Source of the DNA: Listeria cornellensis FSL F6-0969
GTDB lineage: Bacteria; Bacillota; Bacilli; Lactobacillales; Listeriaceae
Direction: 5' to 3'
DNA: 64,000 bases
NCBI RefSeq assembly: GCF_000525855.1
Contig: NZ_AODE01000008.1
Span: forward strand, 1-64,000
In this document: positions 1 through 9,601 of the stretch, piece by piece
Numbering within the stretch: position 1 is the first letter of the stretch
Layout of the letters: every line of letters begins with the position of its first letter
Position numbers and translations under genes: made by a program
Notes under the pieces: model-generated
What the model was told of the DNA's origin: nothing
Databases searched by the model: none
Seen by the model: the letters and a program-made list of their open reading frames with translations, nothing else

Positions 1-670
1 TCCTGCAACTTTTTTTGCGATGGCATTCTCGATTTCTAAACGCTCATTCTGTGCCTCTAATTCTTTGATGCGTAGCGTTAAAAGGTCTGTTTCCGTTAGT
101 TCTTCTTTGTGCTTGGAACGACCGCGTCGGTCCTGTAACGCACCTTCTCCAGATGCTTGATATTTCTGTACCCAACTGTACACTTGATTGTAGGAAACCT
201 GATAGGTTTCGATAGCGAGTTGGTAATTTTTCTCGTGCGCGATGGTGAACTGCGCAATTTCTAAACGTTCTTTGAAGGTTGTTTTTCGACCTGCATAATA
301 CATGTTGGATTTCCCCCTACCCGGATTCGTCAATGGAATGACTTCTCCATTAGTATACTTGGAAATCCATTTTTTTAGAACACTTATTTCTGAAATATGA
401 TAGGTACGAAGCACTTTTTCCATGCTATCGCCGTTTAAAAGATGAGCTTCTACGGCTTTTTGTTTCAGTTCGTCCTTGTATTTTTTATTCGTGTGACTTT
501 CTTTTAAACCTGATAGCCCCTCTAGCTCCCATTTCCTTATCCAAGTCTTGACGGTTTGAAATCCAACTCCTAGCTGTTTGGACATGCCGTTAATGGATAT
601 TTCGCCTTGGAGGCATTTTTTTTACTGCGGTATGTTTTTCTTCGACGGAAAAACGTGTGCGTTTTGACAT
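1..670 (-). pseudogene. IS3-type transposase OrfA, partial and frameshifted
   Basis: Reading from the start at 670 gives MSKRTRFSVEEKHTAVKK, then the frame is lost in a run of eight A (616-623). With seven A the protein continues as CLQGEISINGMSKQLGV, then FQTVKTWIRKWELEGLSG and further helix-turn-helix segments (YHISEISVLKKWI, YQVSYNQVYSWVQKY), ending with a coiled stretch LRIKELEAQNERLEIENA. This is the double helix-turn-helix plus leucine-zipper layout of IS150-group OrfA. The programmed shift of IS3 elements lies at the end of orfA, so this early shift is not the programmed one. It is either decay or a homopolymer error like others in the window. The gene continues beyond base 1. Confidence 0.7.
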
Positions 671-738
671 ACAAAAAACTCCCTTATAAAGTAGATTTGG
701 AATTTTTGTTTTTTCCATTGTCTACTCTATAGGGAGCA
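1..738 (-). mobile_element. IS3-family (IS150-like) insertion sequence, 5' end
   Basis: The element runs off the left edge of the window. Its outer end on the minus strand appears to be at 738, where TGCTCCCTATAGAGTAGAC resembles the TG-starting terminal repeats of IS150-type elements. A second inverted copy of part of this end (ctcccttataaagtaga, about 678-694) lies between the tip and the first transposase reading frame. Only the orfA side is visible, so orfB, the right end and any target duplication cannot be judged. Family assignment is from the OrfA protein and its layout, not from a search. Confidence 0.65.
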
Positions 739-771
739 TATCAATTAGATCTGAAGCCCCAAGCATTTTTT

Positions 772-3700
772 TTATTTATATTTTGGTATTTCGAAGTCTT
801 GAATATAGCTTGTGAGTAATTTATACATGTTATACATATTCGTTGTTTGACTCGTCGCCCACTTAATATCTGTTGCGTATTGGTGAACGCCCGGGTTAGC
901 AGGATTCCATCTCATTTTATAGATCGTATCCTGTCCTTTTGCTACGTAGTTTTGCGCTACGAACTGTGCGCCACCGATGATTGCTTTTTCTGGTGTGTCC
1001 CAGCCTTGTTTATAGGCATACTCGGAACCACCTTTCAACGGATTGCTATCTACAGCGCCGATTCCATACATATTATATACAAGTTTCGGCGTTACTGGTT
1101 TGCCATCTACAGAGCTTACCAACACACCGTTTGCAAGTTGTGAGGAACCATTTCCTGTTTCTAGCATTGCATGTGACATCAGATAAATTTCGTTAATCTG
1201 ATACGTTTTCGCAGCCGTTGCAAAGCTTGCACCTTGCCCAGTTAAGATTCCTTTATTCACAAGAATTTTACTGTTCACTTCTGCCGTATTGATCCCTGCT
1301 GGTTTCGATAGCACAAGGAACTGCAAATACTCTTTCGTATCTTTCACAAAACTGTTCGGGTTCATATAAAACTGTACATCTTTTTGATACGCATTCACCC
1401 AAGCACGTGTGTAGTTGAATTTATACCATTTCGCGCCATCGGTTCCTGTGACAGTTCCCGTAATGGTGATCGTTAAATCTTTCGCGAGCGGTCCAACTAA
1501 AAAGGCATTTGGATTCGCAGCATCGCGAACGCTCGTCGCTGCCGTTGTTTTCCCAGTCTTTCCACCAGTATTTAAAGTGACAAAATTACTACGAACGTAA
1601 TTGTTCGGCGGTTTGACACTCGTTTGCGGTGGTGTGGAACCAGCCATTTGTTTCGCTAGAGCTTGTGCCAACGTGGAAGTATACGATTGCGTGCGATAGT
1701 TCTTTTCGATGCCTGCTACGTAATTGATGTTAAATGATACAGCTGAACCGCCTGTGTCCTCCATATATTCAATGATGAATTTATGATTTCCTTTTGTGAG
1801 TGGGATAGCTTCCTTGTAATTGCTTAAGCCTGCCGTCCAATCTTCATAAACGACTTGGCCGTCCACTTTCACGCGGATGCGATCGTCAGCGCGACCCGAT
1901 ATTTCATAATTACCGTCTTTCGCCATGTTTAATGTTGCCTCATAGCGAGCCGTGAAGCGGTCATTTGGAATGCTCGGATCTGGGCTGCCTGCTCCCCAGT
2001 TATCATTAATGCTACTCATTGTTTTGTAGACAGGACGTCCAGAGAAGCTGTCTGTTGGATAATATCGCGCCAACCAAGTATTGCTCGGTAAAATATTAAA
2101 ATCAACAGATGCCGCACCTGTGCGTTCGACATACTCGACTTTTACATTATGCGTTCCTTGCGTTAAAGGAATCACATAATTTTCCTCTCGTACATAACTT
2201 AGATTACGGTTATCAAAAACCACTTTCCCATCGATCGTTACGCGCATCCCATCATCCGCACGTCCTACAATGTTGTAATTCCCTGTTTTAGGAGCGACAT
2301 ATTGCTTTTCGATGACTGCTGAGAAATTATCGTTTGGAATCGCTGGGTCTGGACTACCATACGCCCAGTTTTGATAAAATGCTGATTGCGTGTCGTGAAG
2401 CTTAGCTACATAAGCACCGGTAAAATTGGTGTTTTTGTAGTAGCGCGCAAACCATTTATCTAGTTTTTCGATGTTCATGTTAATCGATGCTGCGCCGGTT
2501 TTATGTTTGTAAACAACCGAGATTGCATGTTTTCCTTTTGGAACCCAGATTACTTGGTTGTATTGGCCAGAAACAGTGCCCATATTTTTGCCATCCATAT
2601 AAATGGTTGCTTCGTCCTTAACGTCGCCGTAAAAACGATAGTGACTCGCTTCTGGGGCATCGATTTGACGGTGCATCCGTGCGGAGAAATGATCGTTTGG
2701 TACCGCGCTATTTGGCGAACCTGTACCCCAATTCTTCGCAATCGTTGTCATGCTCGTTACCTCATCAAAGGCATACGGAAAGCCAGATACGGTTTCATTC
2801 GGGTAGTATTTAGCGTACCAAACGTTGGCATCGATCACATTAAAGTTAACATATGCCACGCCGCTGCCTTCTTTAAACTTAATCCGAACATCATGTGTAC
2901 CTTTTGATAAATAAACAACTGTATTAAACTCACCGCGTGTCGTTAAGTTCGTCACGAGTTTGCCATCTACATAAATCGCCGCCGCATCGTCCACATTCCC
3001 GATAATCCGGTAATCGCGAGCCGTTGCTACTTCGATTTGTTTATCCATGATACCTGTAAAATTGTCTTTTATCATACTTATATTTGGTGCCCCTGTACCC
3101 CAATTATGCGACAGTTTATTCGTTGTCGAACCAACCGTAAAGTAGCCTGCATTCAAGCTCCATTTCGCATTGTTAAAGTACTGCTCATACCAAACATTTG
3201 CCTTCACGAGATTCATTTGCAAATGAGCCGCGCCAGACTTTTCACGATATTGTACGGTAACTTGGTGTTTACCTTTTGTGAGTGGAATTGTAACATTTAA
3301 GTTATCCTGAAAAGAATCCCAAGTGTTCACAATCGCTTTGCCATCCACGTAAATTCGCATGCCATCGTCTACTTTTCCAACAAAACGATAGTTACCTGCT
3401 TCGGCAATATCATATTGTTTCGAAAAGAAGCCACTAAAATTATCGACGCCAATACCAGCGCCAGGTGAACCGTAACCCCAAACTTTATTCAGATACGTTT
3501 TATTGCCGATATTCTCTGTCAACTTCACGTTGCCCGTCATGTTATTGTTTGGAAAGTACACCGCATTCCATTCATCCGCACGAACTAAATCCGCGGTAAT
3601 GTATGCTGCGCCACCCGCTTCTAGATAATCGATTCTGATTTCATGTGTTCCCGCTGTTAACGGAATCGTCATGTTCAGGTTCGCCATGCTCGGTTTGAAA

Positions 3701-4020
3701 TCATCGTACACAAGCTGGTTATCAACATACACACGAATACCATCATCGGCTCGCCCAATTAAGCGATAATCTGTGGTGGTGCCAACTGTAATTGTTTTAC
3801 GGAACGTCGCAGAAAAACCATCCACTGGTAGCGCTGCGCTTGGTGAACCGTAACCCCAATCCAGATGAAGATCCTTCTCCGTCCGTTTTAAGACCGGGGT
3901 ACCAGATAGCGTCTTGTTGTTATAATAGCTCGCTTCCCACGAACTTGGAGTTGCCGCCTCCGCTTGCATCGGTTCTTTCATCACAAAAACCGCACACGTC
4001 GCAGCAAATCCTAACGCCAT
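772..4020 (-). CDS. Surface glucosaminidase-type autolysin with six PA14-like domains
   Basis: Predicted secreted peptidoglycan hydrolase. Residues about 28-770 hold six tandem copies of a roughly 120-residue PA14-like beta-barrel. Each copy starts near a W..YY/YF motif, carries WGxGSP and a GRADDGIRVYVDG-type core, and ends near YxExxGAA. The last ~310 residues look like an SH3-like segment followed by a GH73 N-acetylglucosaminidase. SHAMLETGNGSS carries the likely catalytic glutamate, about residue 954. The N-terminus is a hydrophobic signal sequence ending near AEAA. The ATG at 4020 lacks a well-placed ribosome site: AAGGAGGT at 4050-4057 is about 30 bases upstream. An in-frame ATC at 4039-4041 is at the right distance and would add RNKIVI, giving a textbook signal peptide. 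PA14 domains usually bind carbohydrate, so a wall-targeting role is inferred. Confidence 0.85.
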   Translation of the reverse strand: MALGFAATCAVFVMKEPMQAEAATPSSWEASYYNNKTLSGTPVLKRTEKDLHLDWGYGSPSAALPVDGFSATFRKTITVGTTTDYRLIGRADDGIRVYVDNQLVYDDFKPSMANLNMTIPLTAGTHEIRIDYLEAGGAAYITADLVRADEWNAVYFPNNNMTGNVKLTENIGNKTYLNKVWGYGSPGAGIGVDNFSGFFSKQYDIAEAGNYRFVGKVDDGMRIYVDGKAIVNTWDSFQDNLNVTIPLTKGKHQVTVQYREKSGAAHLQMNLVKANVWYEQYFNNAKWSLNAGYFTVGSTTNKLSHNWGTGAPNISMIKDNFTGIMDKQIEVATARDYRIIGNVDDAAAIYVDGKLVTNLTTRGEFNTVVYLSKGTHDVRIKFKEGSGVAYVNFNVIDANVWYAKYYPNETVSGFPYAFDEVTSMTTIAKNWGTGSPNSAVPNDHFSARMHRQIDAPEASHYRFYGDVKDEATIYMDGKNMGTVSGQYNQVIWVPKGKHAISVVYKHKTGAASINMNIEKLDKWFARYYKNTNFTGAYVAKLHDTQSAFYQNWAYGSPDPAIPNDNFSAVIEKQYVAPKTGNYNIVGRADDGMRVTIDGKVVFDNRNLSYVREENYVIPLTQGTHNVKVEYVERTGAASVDFNILPSNTWLARYYPTDSFSGRPVYKTMSSINDNWGAGSPDPSIPNDRFTARYEATLNMAKDGNYEISGRADDRIRVKVDGQVVYEDWTAGLSNYKEAIPLTKGNHKFIIEYMEDTGGSAVSFNINYVAGIEKNYRTQSYTSTLAQALAKQMAGSTPPQTSVKPPNNYVRSNFVTLNTGGKTGKTTAATSVRDAANPNAFLVGPLAKDLTITITGTVTGTDGAKWYKFNYTRAWVNAYQKDVQFYMNPNSFVKDTKEYLQFLVLSKPAGINTAEVNSKILVNKGILTGQGASFATAAKTYQINEIYLMSHAMLETGNGSSQLANGVLVSSVDGKPVTPKLVYNMYGIGAVDSNPLKGGSEYAYKQGWDTPEKAIIGGAQFVAQNYVAKGQDTIYKMRWNPANPGVHQYATDIKWATSQTTNMYNMYKLLTSYIQDFEIPKYK

Positions 4021-4079
4021 TATTACTATTTTATTTCTGATTGACCTTTACCTCCTTGACATAAATTGCGTACGTCTCT

Positions 4080-4108
4080 ATTATTTCACACTTGGAGGGT
4101 TTAAACAA
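4080..4108 (-). promoter_or_regulatory. Candidate sigma-A promoter of the PA14 autolysin
   Basis: On the minus strand TTGTTT and AATAAT are separated by 17 bases, just upstream of the strong Shine-Dalgarno at 4050-4057. It lies in the short gap behind the stop of the preceding membrane-protein gene, so the autolysin can be transcribed separately. Confidence 0.45.
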
Positions 4109-4121
4109 TATTACAATGGTG

Positions 4122-5612
4122 TCATTTTGCGCTGTTTGCTGGAACTATTTTTAGGGTTGTTCCCTTAGGTAAATTGTAATAAATCACAAAGTTACTTGCT
4201 TGATAACCAGGAACAATAGGGGTACTCATCCACAAATACTGTTCATAAGGTAAACGTTTCAAGGTAACTACTTTTGCACCCGACTCAGCTTGAGCCTTAA
4301 CACTTGCGATACGTGCATCATCTGAACGCCCAATTTGCGTAAACATATACATGAAAGCAATCATGAATACAAGAACAAGTGAGAACAACGGTACATAGGC
4401 CGCTCGCAGATTTAAATAATTCTTATCATACATGAAATGCACTGTTCTGACTGCAAAAAGAACGAAGAACATATAACAAATAATAAAGTTCCGTGGACCA
4501 ACTGGTGTGACGAAAAACAATGGTGCTGCTAGTGTAACCACAGATAACAAATAGAACGATAATTCCGTTTTTAAATTGCTTCCTGGAATAAATAGAAACA
4601 CAGTCGCAACTAATACGAGATAAAACGCTAGCGAGAAATACGCTTCAAATGTTGCTGTATCCGCCGATGCAATGTGGAATACTTGATCCACAACCGGGCG
4701 ATATAACGGATAAATCGTTAAAACAATGATGAATAGATTTTTGAAAATAAGTTGTACGGTTGAAAGGTTTTGCGCGACTTTCGTCAAAACGAGAATCCCG
4801 ATGATAGCTAGAACAATATTCAACCCAACATTATTCATCACAAGGAATTGATACATTGTCGTTTTAAAAATACTGTACATTCTTTCTAAAAAATTCATAT
4901 CGCGATCAAGTGTACGGTACGTGTCTTCCCCACTGAAAATTTTGGCATAAGCTCCATTTGAGAACATCCATACTGCACCAGCAATCGCCGATACTAAATA
5001 AAGAATATGGAACATGAAAAATTTGCGGAACTTAACGAAAGCTAAAATAATAACAAAAATCCCAGCCACAATATTGTATAACGTTGCATGCTCTACAAAT
5101 AACTGCGAACAAACACCCAGCGGCACTGCAAAAATCGTTAAGAAAATATTATACTTCGGTGTTTTATCATAAAACACATTTTTTACAATCAATAAATAGA
5201 CCAAGATACAAATCGCTGCCGTATTGTAATTCGCGAATCCAGCTGCCCAGCCGTAGGTTTGCGCAAACATGTTCGCTGGCACAATCAAGAATAACAAGAA
5301 GCTAAGCAAATAGACGCCTAGCGAATTCGTTTTGGCAATAACTGCTGGAAGAATAACCATCAGCGCGCCAAATGCACCCATCATCAAAATACGGAACCAA
5401 TCCACACGCGTAATTAATATCTCCACTATATTTCCAAGATACCGACCGTTGTAGTCCGCAAAGCCATTGTGGTATCGCTTCATTCCCTCAGCAATTCCCC
5501 AAGTCCAATCATCATGCGTTAGCGGTGTCCGAAACGCAATGTATAAATAAAACATAAATGCAACAAAACTTACCAAACTTAATAACTTCCAATTTCTCTC
5601 TGTACGAATCAT
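4122..5612 (-). CDS. Polytopic membrane protein, GT-C-like glycosyltransferase (DUF6056-like)
   Basis: A 496-residue protein with about ten to twelve hydrophobic segments. After the first segment comes an acidic extracellular loop, TPLTHDDWTWG, and then HNGFADYNGRYLGN. An acidic motif in the first loop is typical of GT-C enzymes, which take sugars from polyprenyl-phosphate carriers on the outer face of the membrane. It is the last gene of a three-gene set behind GtrB and GtrA (15-base gap to gtrA). That is the usual composition of three-component systems that decorate wall polymers: GtrB charges the lipid, GtrA assists flipping and the GT-C protein transfers the sugar. The acceptor is likely teichoic acid given nearby tagGH, but this is inference. 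The DUF number is from memory. Confidence 0.7.
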   Translation of the reverse strand: MIRTERNWKLLSLVSFVAFMFYLYIAFRTPLTHDDWTWGIAEGMKRYHNGFADYNGRYLGNIVEILITRVDWFRILMMGAFGALMVILPAVIAKTNSLGVYLLSFLLFLIVPANMFAQTYGWAAGFANYNTAAICILVYLLIVKNVFYDKTPKYNIFLTIFAVPLGVCSQLFVEHATLYNIVAGIFVIILAFVKFRKFFMFHILYLVSAIAGAVWMFSNGAYAKIFSGEDTYRTLDRDMNFLERMYSIFKTTMYQFLVMNNVGLNIVLAIIGILVLTKVAQNLSTVQLIFKNLFIIVLTIYPLYRPVVDQVFHIASADTATFEAYFSLAFYLVLVATVFLFIPGSNLKTELSFYLLSVVTLAAPLFFVTPVGPRNFIICYMFFVLFAVRTVHFMYDKNYLNLRAAYVPLFSLVLVFMIAFMYMFTQIGRSDDARIASVKAQAESGAKVVTLKRLPYEQYLWMSTPIVPGYQASNFVIYYNLPKGTTLKIVPANSAK

Positions 5613-5627
5613 AATTTACCTACCTTT

Positions 5628-6065
5628 TTAATTCCTAATTTTAAATATTATCCACTTACTAAATACATAGTTCAACACAAGCACAATCACGTTTGTCAGA
5701 ATTTTTGCTAGCAACGCGTTCGTGCCCAATCCACTAATCAGAACAACCATTACCGCCAAATCGACCAAATACGTCAAAAAACGGAAACCAAAGAACGACG
5801 AAGCTTCACGCGCGCGGTCTTTCCAAGTCGGTGTATAGCTTTCAAACACATATCGCTTATTCGTCACATAAGCAAAAATGACAGACAGTACCCACGCCAC
5901 GGTATTTGATGTGACGTAATCGATCCCGAGCGCAGTATTACACAACCAGAATGATGCAATATTAACGACTGTTGTAAAGCCGCCCATGATGATATACATG
6001 ATAATACTATACAAATTGGCATGCTCTTTTCTAAAGTTAGCGATTAGTTCCTTTATCTTCTTCAT
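5628..6065 (-). CDS. GtrA family membrane protein
   Basis: A 145-residue protein with four hydrophobic helices and the GtrA pattern: IIMYIIMGGFTTVVNIASF at the first helix, a conserved Y(V)TNKRYVFES loop in the middle and NYVFSKWIIF at the C-terminus. GtrA proteins, including Listeria GtcA, are thought to help move polyprenyl-phosphate sugars across the membrane for teichoic-acid or polysaccharide decoration. Its ATG overlaps the stop of the upstream glycosyltransferase by four bases (ATGA), so the two are translationally coupled. The polymer and sugar are not evident from sequence. Confidence 0.85.
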   Translation of the reverse strand: MKKIKELIANFRKEHANLYSIIMYIIMGGFTTVVNIASFWLCNTALGIDYVTSNTVAWVLSVIFAYVTNKRYVFESYTPTWKDRAREASSFFGFRFLTYLVDLAVMVVLISGLGTNALLAKILTNVIVLVLNYVFSKWIIFKIRN

Positions 6066-7009
6066 TTTATCGGCTCTCTCTCATCGTTGTATTCTTCGAC
6101 AAAGTATAGCGGACGACCTTTCACTTCATTAAAAATTCGACCCAAATATTCTCCGATAATCCCAATCGAAATCAGCTGAATTCCACCTAAGAATAAAATA
6201 ACTATCATCAGCGTTGGGAAACCTTCGACGGCATTCCCTGTCACAAGCGTTGCGATGAATATGTATATCATATAAATAAAAGCAGCGATCGATACGATAA
6301 ATCCTAAGATGGAGGAAATTTTGAGCGGCGTTGTGGTGAATGATGTCATCCCTTCCAAAGCTAGATTGAATAGCGAACCGTAGTTCCATTTCGTTTCTCC
6401 AGCTAAACGCGGAGCAGCATCGAATTCAATTTCGACTTTCTTGAATCCCATCCAACTATACAGCCCCTTAGAGTAGCGCTGTGTTTCTCGTAATTTTTTG
6501 AGCGCATCGATACAACGACGGTCAAGCAAGCGGAAATCACCAGCATCTGGAAGAACCGGCGTTTTCGACATTTTTTGTAGCAGTTGATAGTACTTTTTCG
6601 ATGTGAATTTTTTCAGCCATGTTTCGCCCTCACGAATTTTCCGTTTCGCGTAAACATCTTCGTAACCTTGTTCCCATAGCAGCAACATTTCTGGAATCAA
6701 CTCTGGTGGATGTTGCAAATCAGCATCCATCGTCACCATCGCATCGCCCTTCGCGTAATCAAAACCCGCAGCCATCGCTACTTCTTTCCCATAATTCCGA
6801 GCAAGATCCACGTAAGAAACCCGAGAATCCTTAGCACGTAGGTCTTTCATAATTTGAACCGAATTATCCGAACTACCATCATTAATGAACAGAAGCTCGT
6901 AATCATAACGATCCGAAACCGTAGCCATGACTTCCTTTATGCGATCGTATAAATGTGGTAGTACCTCACTTTCATTATAAGCAGGTACCGAGATTGTTAT
7001 TAATTTCAT
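6062..7009 (-). CDS. GtrB-like polyprenyl-phosphate glycosyltransferase (GT2)
   Basis: A 315-residue family 2 glycosyltransferase. The N-terminus (ITISVPAYNESEVLPHL) is the nucleotide-sugar-binding strand, TMDADLQHPPELIP carries the metal-binding DxD, and two transmembrane helices lie near residues 230-295. This is the layout of DPM1/GtrB enzymes that transfer a hexose from a nucleotide sugar to undecaprenyl phosphate on the cytoplasmic side. It is the first gene of the three-gene glycosylation set and is preceded by a likely promoter near 7049. Donor specificity cannot be read from the sequence. Confidence 0.85.
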   Translation of the reverse strand: MKLITISVPAYNESEVLPHLYDRIKEVMATVSDRYDYELLFINDGSSDNSVQIMKDLRAKDSRVSYVDLARNYGKEVAMAAGFDYAKGDAMVTMDADLQHPPELIPEMLLLWEQGYEDVYAKRKIREGETWLKKFTSKKYYQLLQKMSKTPVLPDAGDFRLLDRRCIDALKKLRETQRYSKGLYSWMGFKKVEIEFDAAPRLAGETKWNYGSLFNLALEGMTSFTTTPLKISSILGFIVSIAAFIYMIYIFIATLVTGNAVEGFPTLMIVILFLGGIQLISIGIIGEYLGRIFNEVKGRPLYFVEEYNDEREPIK

Positions 7010-7048
7010 ATTTCACTACATCCTCATCATTTTTTTACATACCTTATC

Positions 7049-7077
7049 AGTATAACAGAAAAGATTTGCGGGCAAAA
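7049..7077 (-). promoter_or_regulatory. Candidate promoter of the gtrB-gtrA-GT-C operon
   Basis: The minus strand has TATACT (7049-7054), an acceptable -10. A weak TTTTGC lies 17 bases upstream. The start codon of the GtrB-like gene is about 40 bases downstream. Only the -10 is convincing. Confidence 0.35.
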
Positions 7078-7199
7078 GGAAAGAATTACAAACATACAGT
7101 TTACGATGGTTTTTCTATTAATATCGAGTATGCCATGGTGTACATAATTCGTAATCTACCTTGCAAACATTTCTTTAGCTTACATTAAAACCTAAATAT

Positions 7200-7235
7200 A
7201 GAGTACTGGTGGGCAAATTAGTCCACCAGTACTCT
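7200..7235. terminator. Strong hairpin between the NlpC/P60 gene and gtrB
   Basis: Thirteen perfectly paired bases (AGAGTACTGGTGG with CCACCAGTACTCT) enclose a ten-base loop. The T-rich tracts on either side are modest. It probably ends transcripts of the NlpC/P60 gene (minus strand), whose stop is about 165 bases upstream. The remaining sequence of this ~390-base gap shows nothing else besides the gtrB promoter. Confidence 0.65.
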
Positions 7236-7399
7236 ATTCTCTATCTATTTTCTTCATTAAATATTGAACTGGTATAAAATAACGGGTTCCTTGATCATAA
7301 TTTCTATCCAGCCTTTTGCACAGCTTGCTGCTACATTGGAATTCAATTTCCTCTTAATTTCGTGTCTACTTAATTAGACCAAGTCCAAAAATAACTTTC

Positions 7400-9387
7400 T
7401 CAACTTTTATTTATTTTTTTCTGTAAGTGTTGCCCGTCATCTGGTAGATAGCCTATATCTCCTGATAAAGATACCTTTAACCACCCATTTTCTTTACCCA
7501 CAACATTGACTTGTTCACCTTGTTTACGGCTTCCAGCTTGACCTGTCCCCCATTGAGGTGCGTCTCTGAATATTACATCTTTCATGCATATATACGCAGT
7601 ATTAGGACTCACAGTATACCAGTAAGGGTCTATTGCTCCGGAATACCAACCTTCTTGATCTCCTACCTGAACGTGTACAAATCCATTTTGCGTACGGTCA
7701 AAGTCAACTGTAGCGGCATAGTAAGCTTTTAATGTAAATGACAATTCACTGTTCCAGTTTCCCGTTTTCAAAATATGCAAATCATTCTTTGCATACAAGG
7801 TTTTCTTGCCTTTCAAATTAACATTAGGATTCTCTGTTAACCAGTAAGGATCTATTGCTCCTGAGTACCATCCTTCTTGATCACCAGCTTTGACATAAAC
7901 AAACCCATTTTGCGTACGTTCAAAATCTACTACTGCCGGCGTGTTTGCTTTTAGAGTAAATGCAACTTGACTATTCCAATCCCCAGACTTCAAGATATAC
8001 AAATCATTTTTTGCATATAGAGTCCTTACATTTGGCTTCTCTTCATACCAATAAGGGTCTATTGCTCCTGAGTACCAACCTTCTTGATCACCAACTTGCA
8101 CATGTACAAACCCATTTTGCGTACGATCAAAATCAACTAATGCTGCATAGTATTTCTTCAGAGTAAATGATGAATCACTAGTCCAATTTCCGGACTTTAA
8201 AATGAATAGATCATTCTTTGCGTATAGCCATTTTTTCCCCTTGCCCTCGTTTGCAAGTTTTGTTTCTGACCAATAAGGATCCATTGCTCCTGAATACCAG
8301 CCCTCTTGAGTTCCCGATTTAACATGTACAAATCCATTTTGTGTACGGTCAAAATCAACTACTGCTGGTGTATTAGCTTTTAAAGTAAATGCAGACTGGC
8401 TATTCCAATCCCCAGATTTCAAAATATACAAATCATTCTTTGCATATAAAGTCATTTTTCCTTTACTTTCAGTGTTTGGCTTTTCTTCATACCAATAAGG
8501 CTCTATGGCTCCTGAATACCAGCCTTCTTGATCTCCCACTTGTACATGTACAAATCCATTTTGTGTGCGATCAAAATCAACTAATGCTGCATAATATTTT
8601 TTCAGAGTAAACGACGAGCCGCTACTCCAGCTTCCTGATTTCAATATATATAAATCATTCTTTGCATACAGCCACTTTTTTCCCTTTTTTTATCATTTAC
8701 AATTTTGGTTTCTGACCAATAAGGATCCATCGCTCCTGAATACCAGCCCTCTTGAGTTCCTGATTTCACATGCACAAATCCGTTTTGTGTACGATCAAAA
8801 TCAATCACAGCTGCAGACCCTTTAGCAAGCGTGAAGGCTGTACCGCTATTCCAATTTCCTGACTTCAATATATACAAATCATTTTTGGCGTATAATGTTT
8901 CCTTTCCTTTAGAAGGTTCTTCTAAATTAGTCATGCGACCAAAGCCAACTATATATCTACTCCAGAAAGAGTTATTTAAATTATCAATCATTACTCCGTT
9001 ATCCTGAGCGTTTATCATCTGATTATTGCCTATGTATATTCCGACATGAGCAATTCCATTCCCGTAATCAAAAAATACTAAGTCTCCCTGCTTTGCTTGT
9101 GATCTTGAGATTTTGGTAGACGCACTGTATTGTCCCCCTGAAGTCCTTGGTATAGAAACCCCAACCCCATTCTGGAAAACATATTTTGTATAGCCAGAAC
9201 AATCAAATGTATTTGGTCCATTACCTCCCCAAGTATAGGATTTACCTAAGTGCTTCTTCGCTTCATTGTAAAGATTTTCATACGTTTTAGCAGGTGTTGC
9301 ATTTGCATTTTCAGTACTCCAGTTTATATTTGCAAAAGAAATTACAAATACAAGTAGTACCACAAATATTTTTGATATTTTTTTCAT
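7400..9387 (-). pseudogene. Secreted NlpC/P60 protein with six SH3-like repeats, split by a frameshift
   Basis: The first part (from 9387) has a signal peptide, then an NlpC/P60 peptidase domain with catalytic Cys in [11 protein letters not shown] and His in IAHVGIYIG. Six ~75-residue repeats follow, each with [25 protein letters not shown] and [13 protein letters not shown]. A final SH3b-like domain (KDVIFRDAPQWGTGQAG) ends the protein. The frame breaks in the second repeat at a run of seven T (8685-8691, plus strand). One extra base restores [14 protein letters not shown], matching the other repeats exactly, so the gene was intact until recently or is intact in reality. The repeats alternate between two types. 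The enzyme would cut peptidoglycan stem peptides; the repeats probably anchor it to the wall. Confidence 0.8.
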
Positions 9388-9601
9388 TAAGCGCCTCTCC
9401 CTTTTTAGTATTATGTTCTAATTAACTTTAGCACAGCTAAAAAGAAAGCGCAATCATTTTTCTGTGTAAGTATACACCCATTATTAAATTAATATAATAG
9501 CTTGTAGCAAAAAATCTGCATAGATACACTCAATTAGACCATTTAAAATCTACAAAACAGCGTATCTAGCAGCTCTTACTAAGAAATATAAATCTTAAAC
9601 T

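Noticed and set aside
616-623. A8 run in OrfA as the programmed IS3 frameshift
   Set aside because: The programmed shift joins the end of orfA to orfB; this run is about 18 codons from the start and shifting there would truncate OrfA.
8685-8691. Phase variation of the NlpC/P60 protein by slippage
   Set aside because: Possible, but many housekeeping genes show the same kind of indel, so error explains it without a special mechanism.
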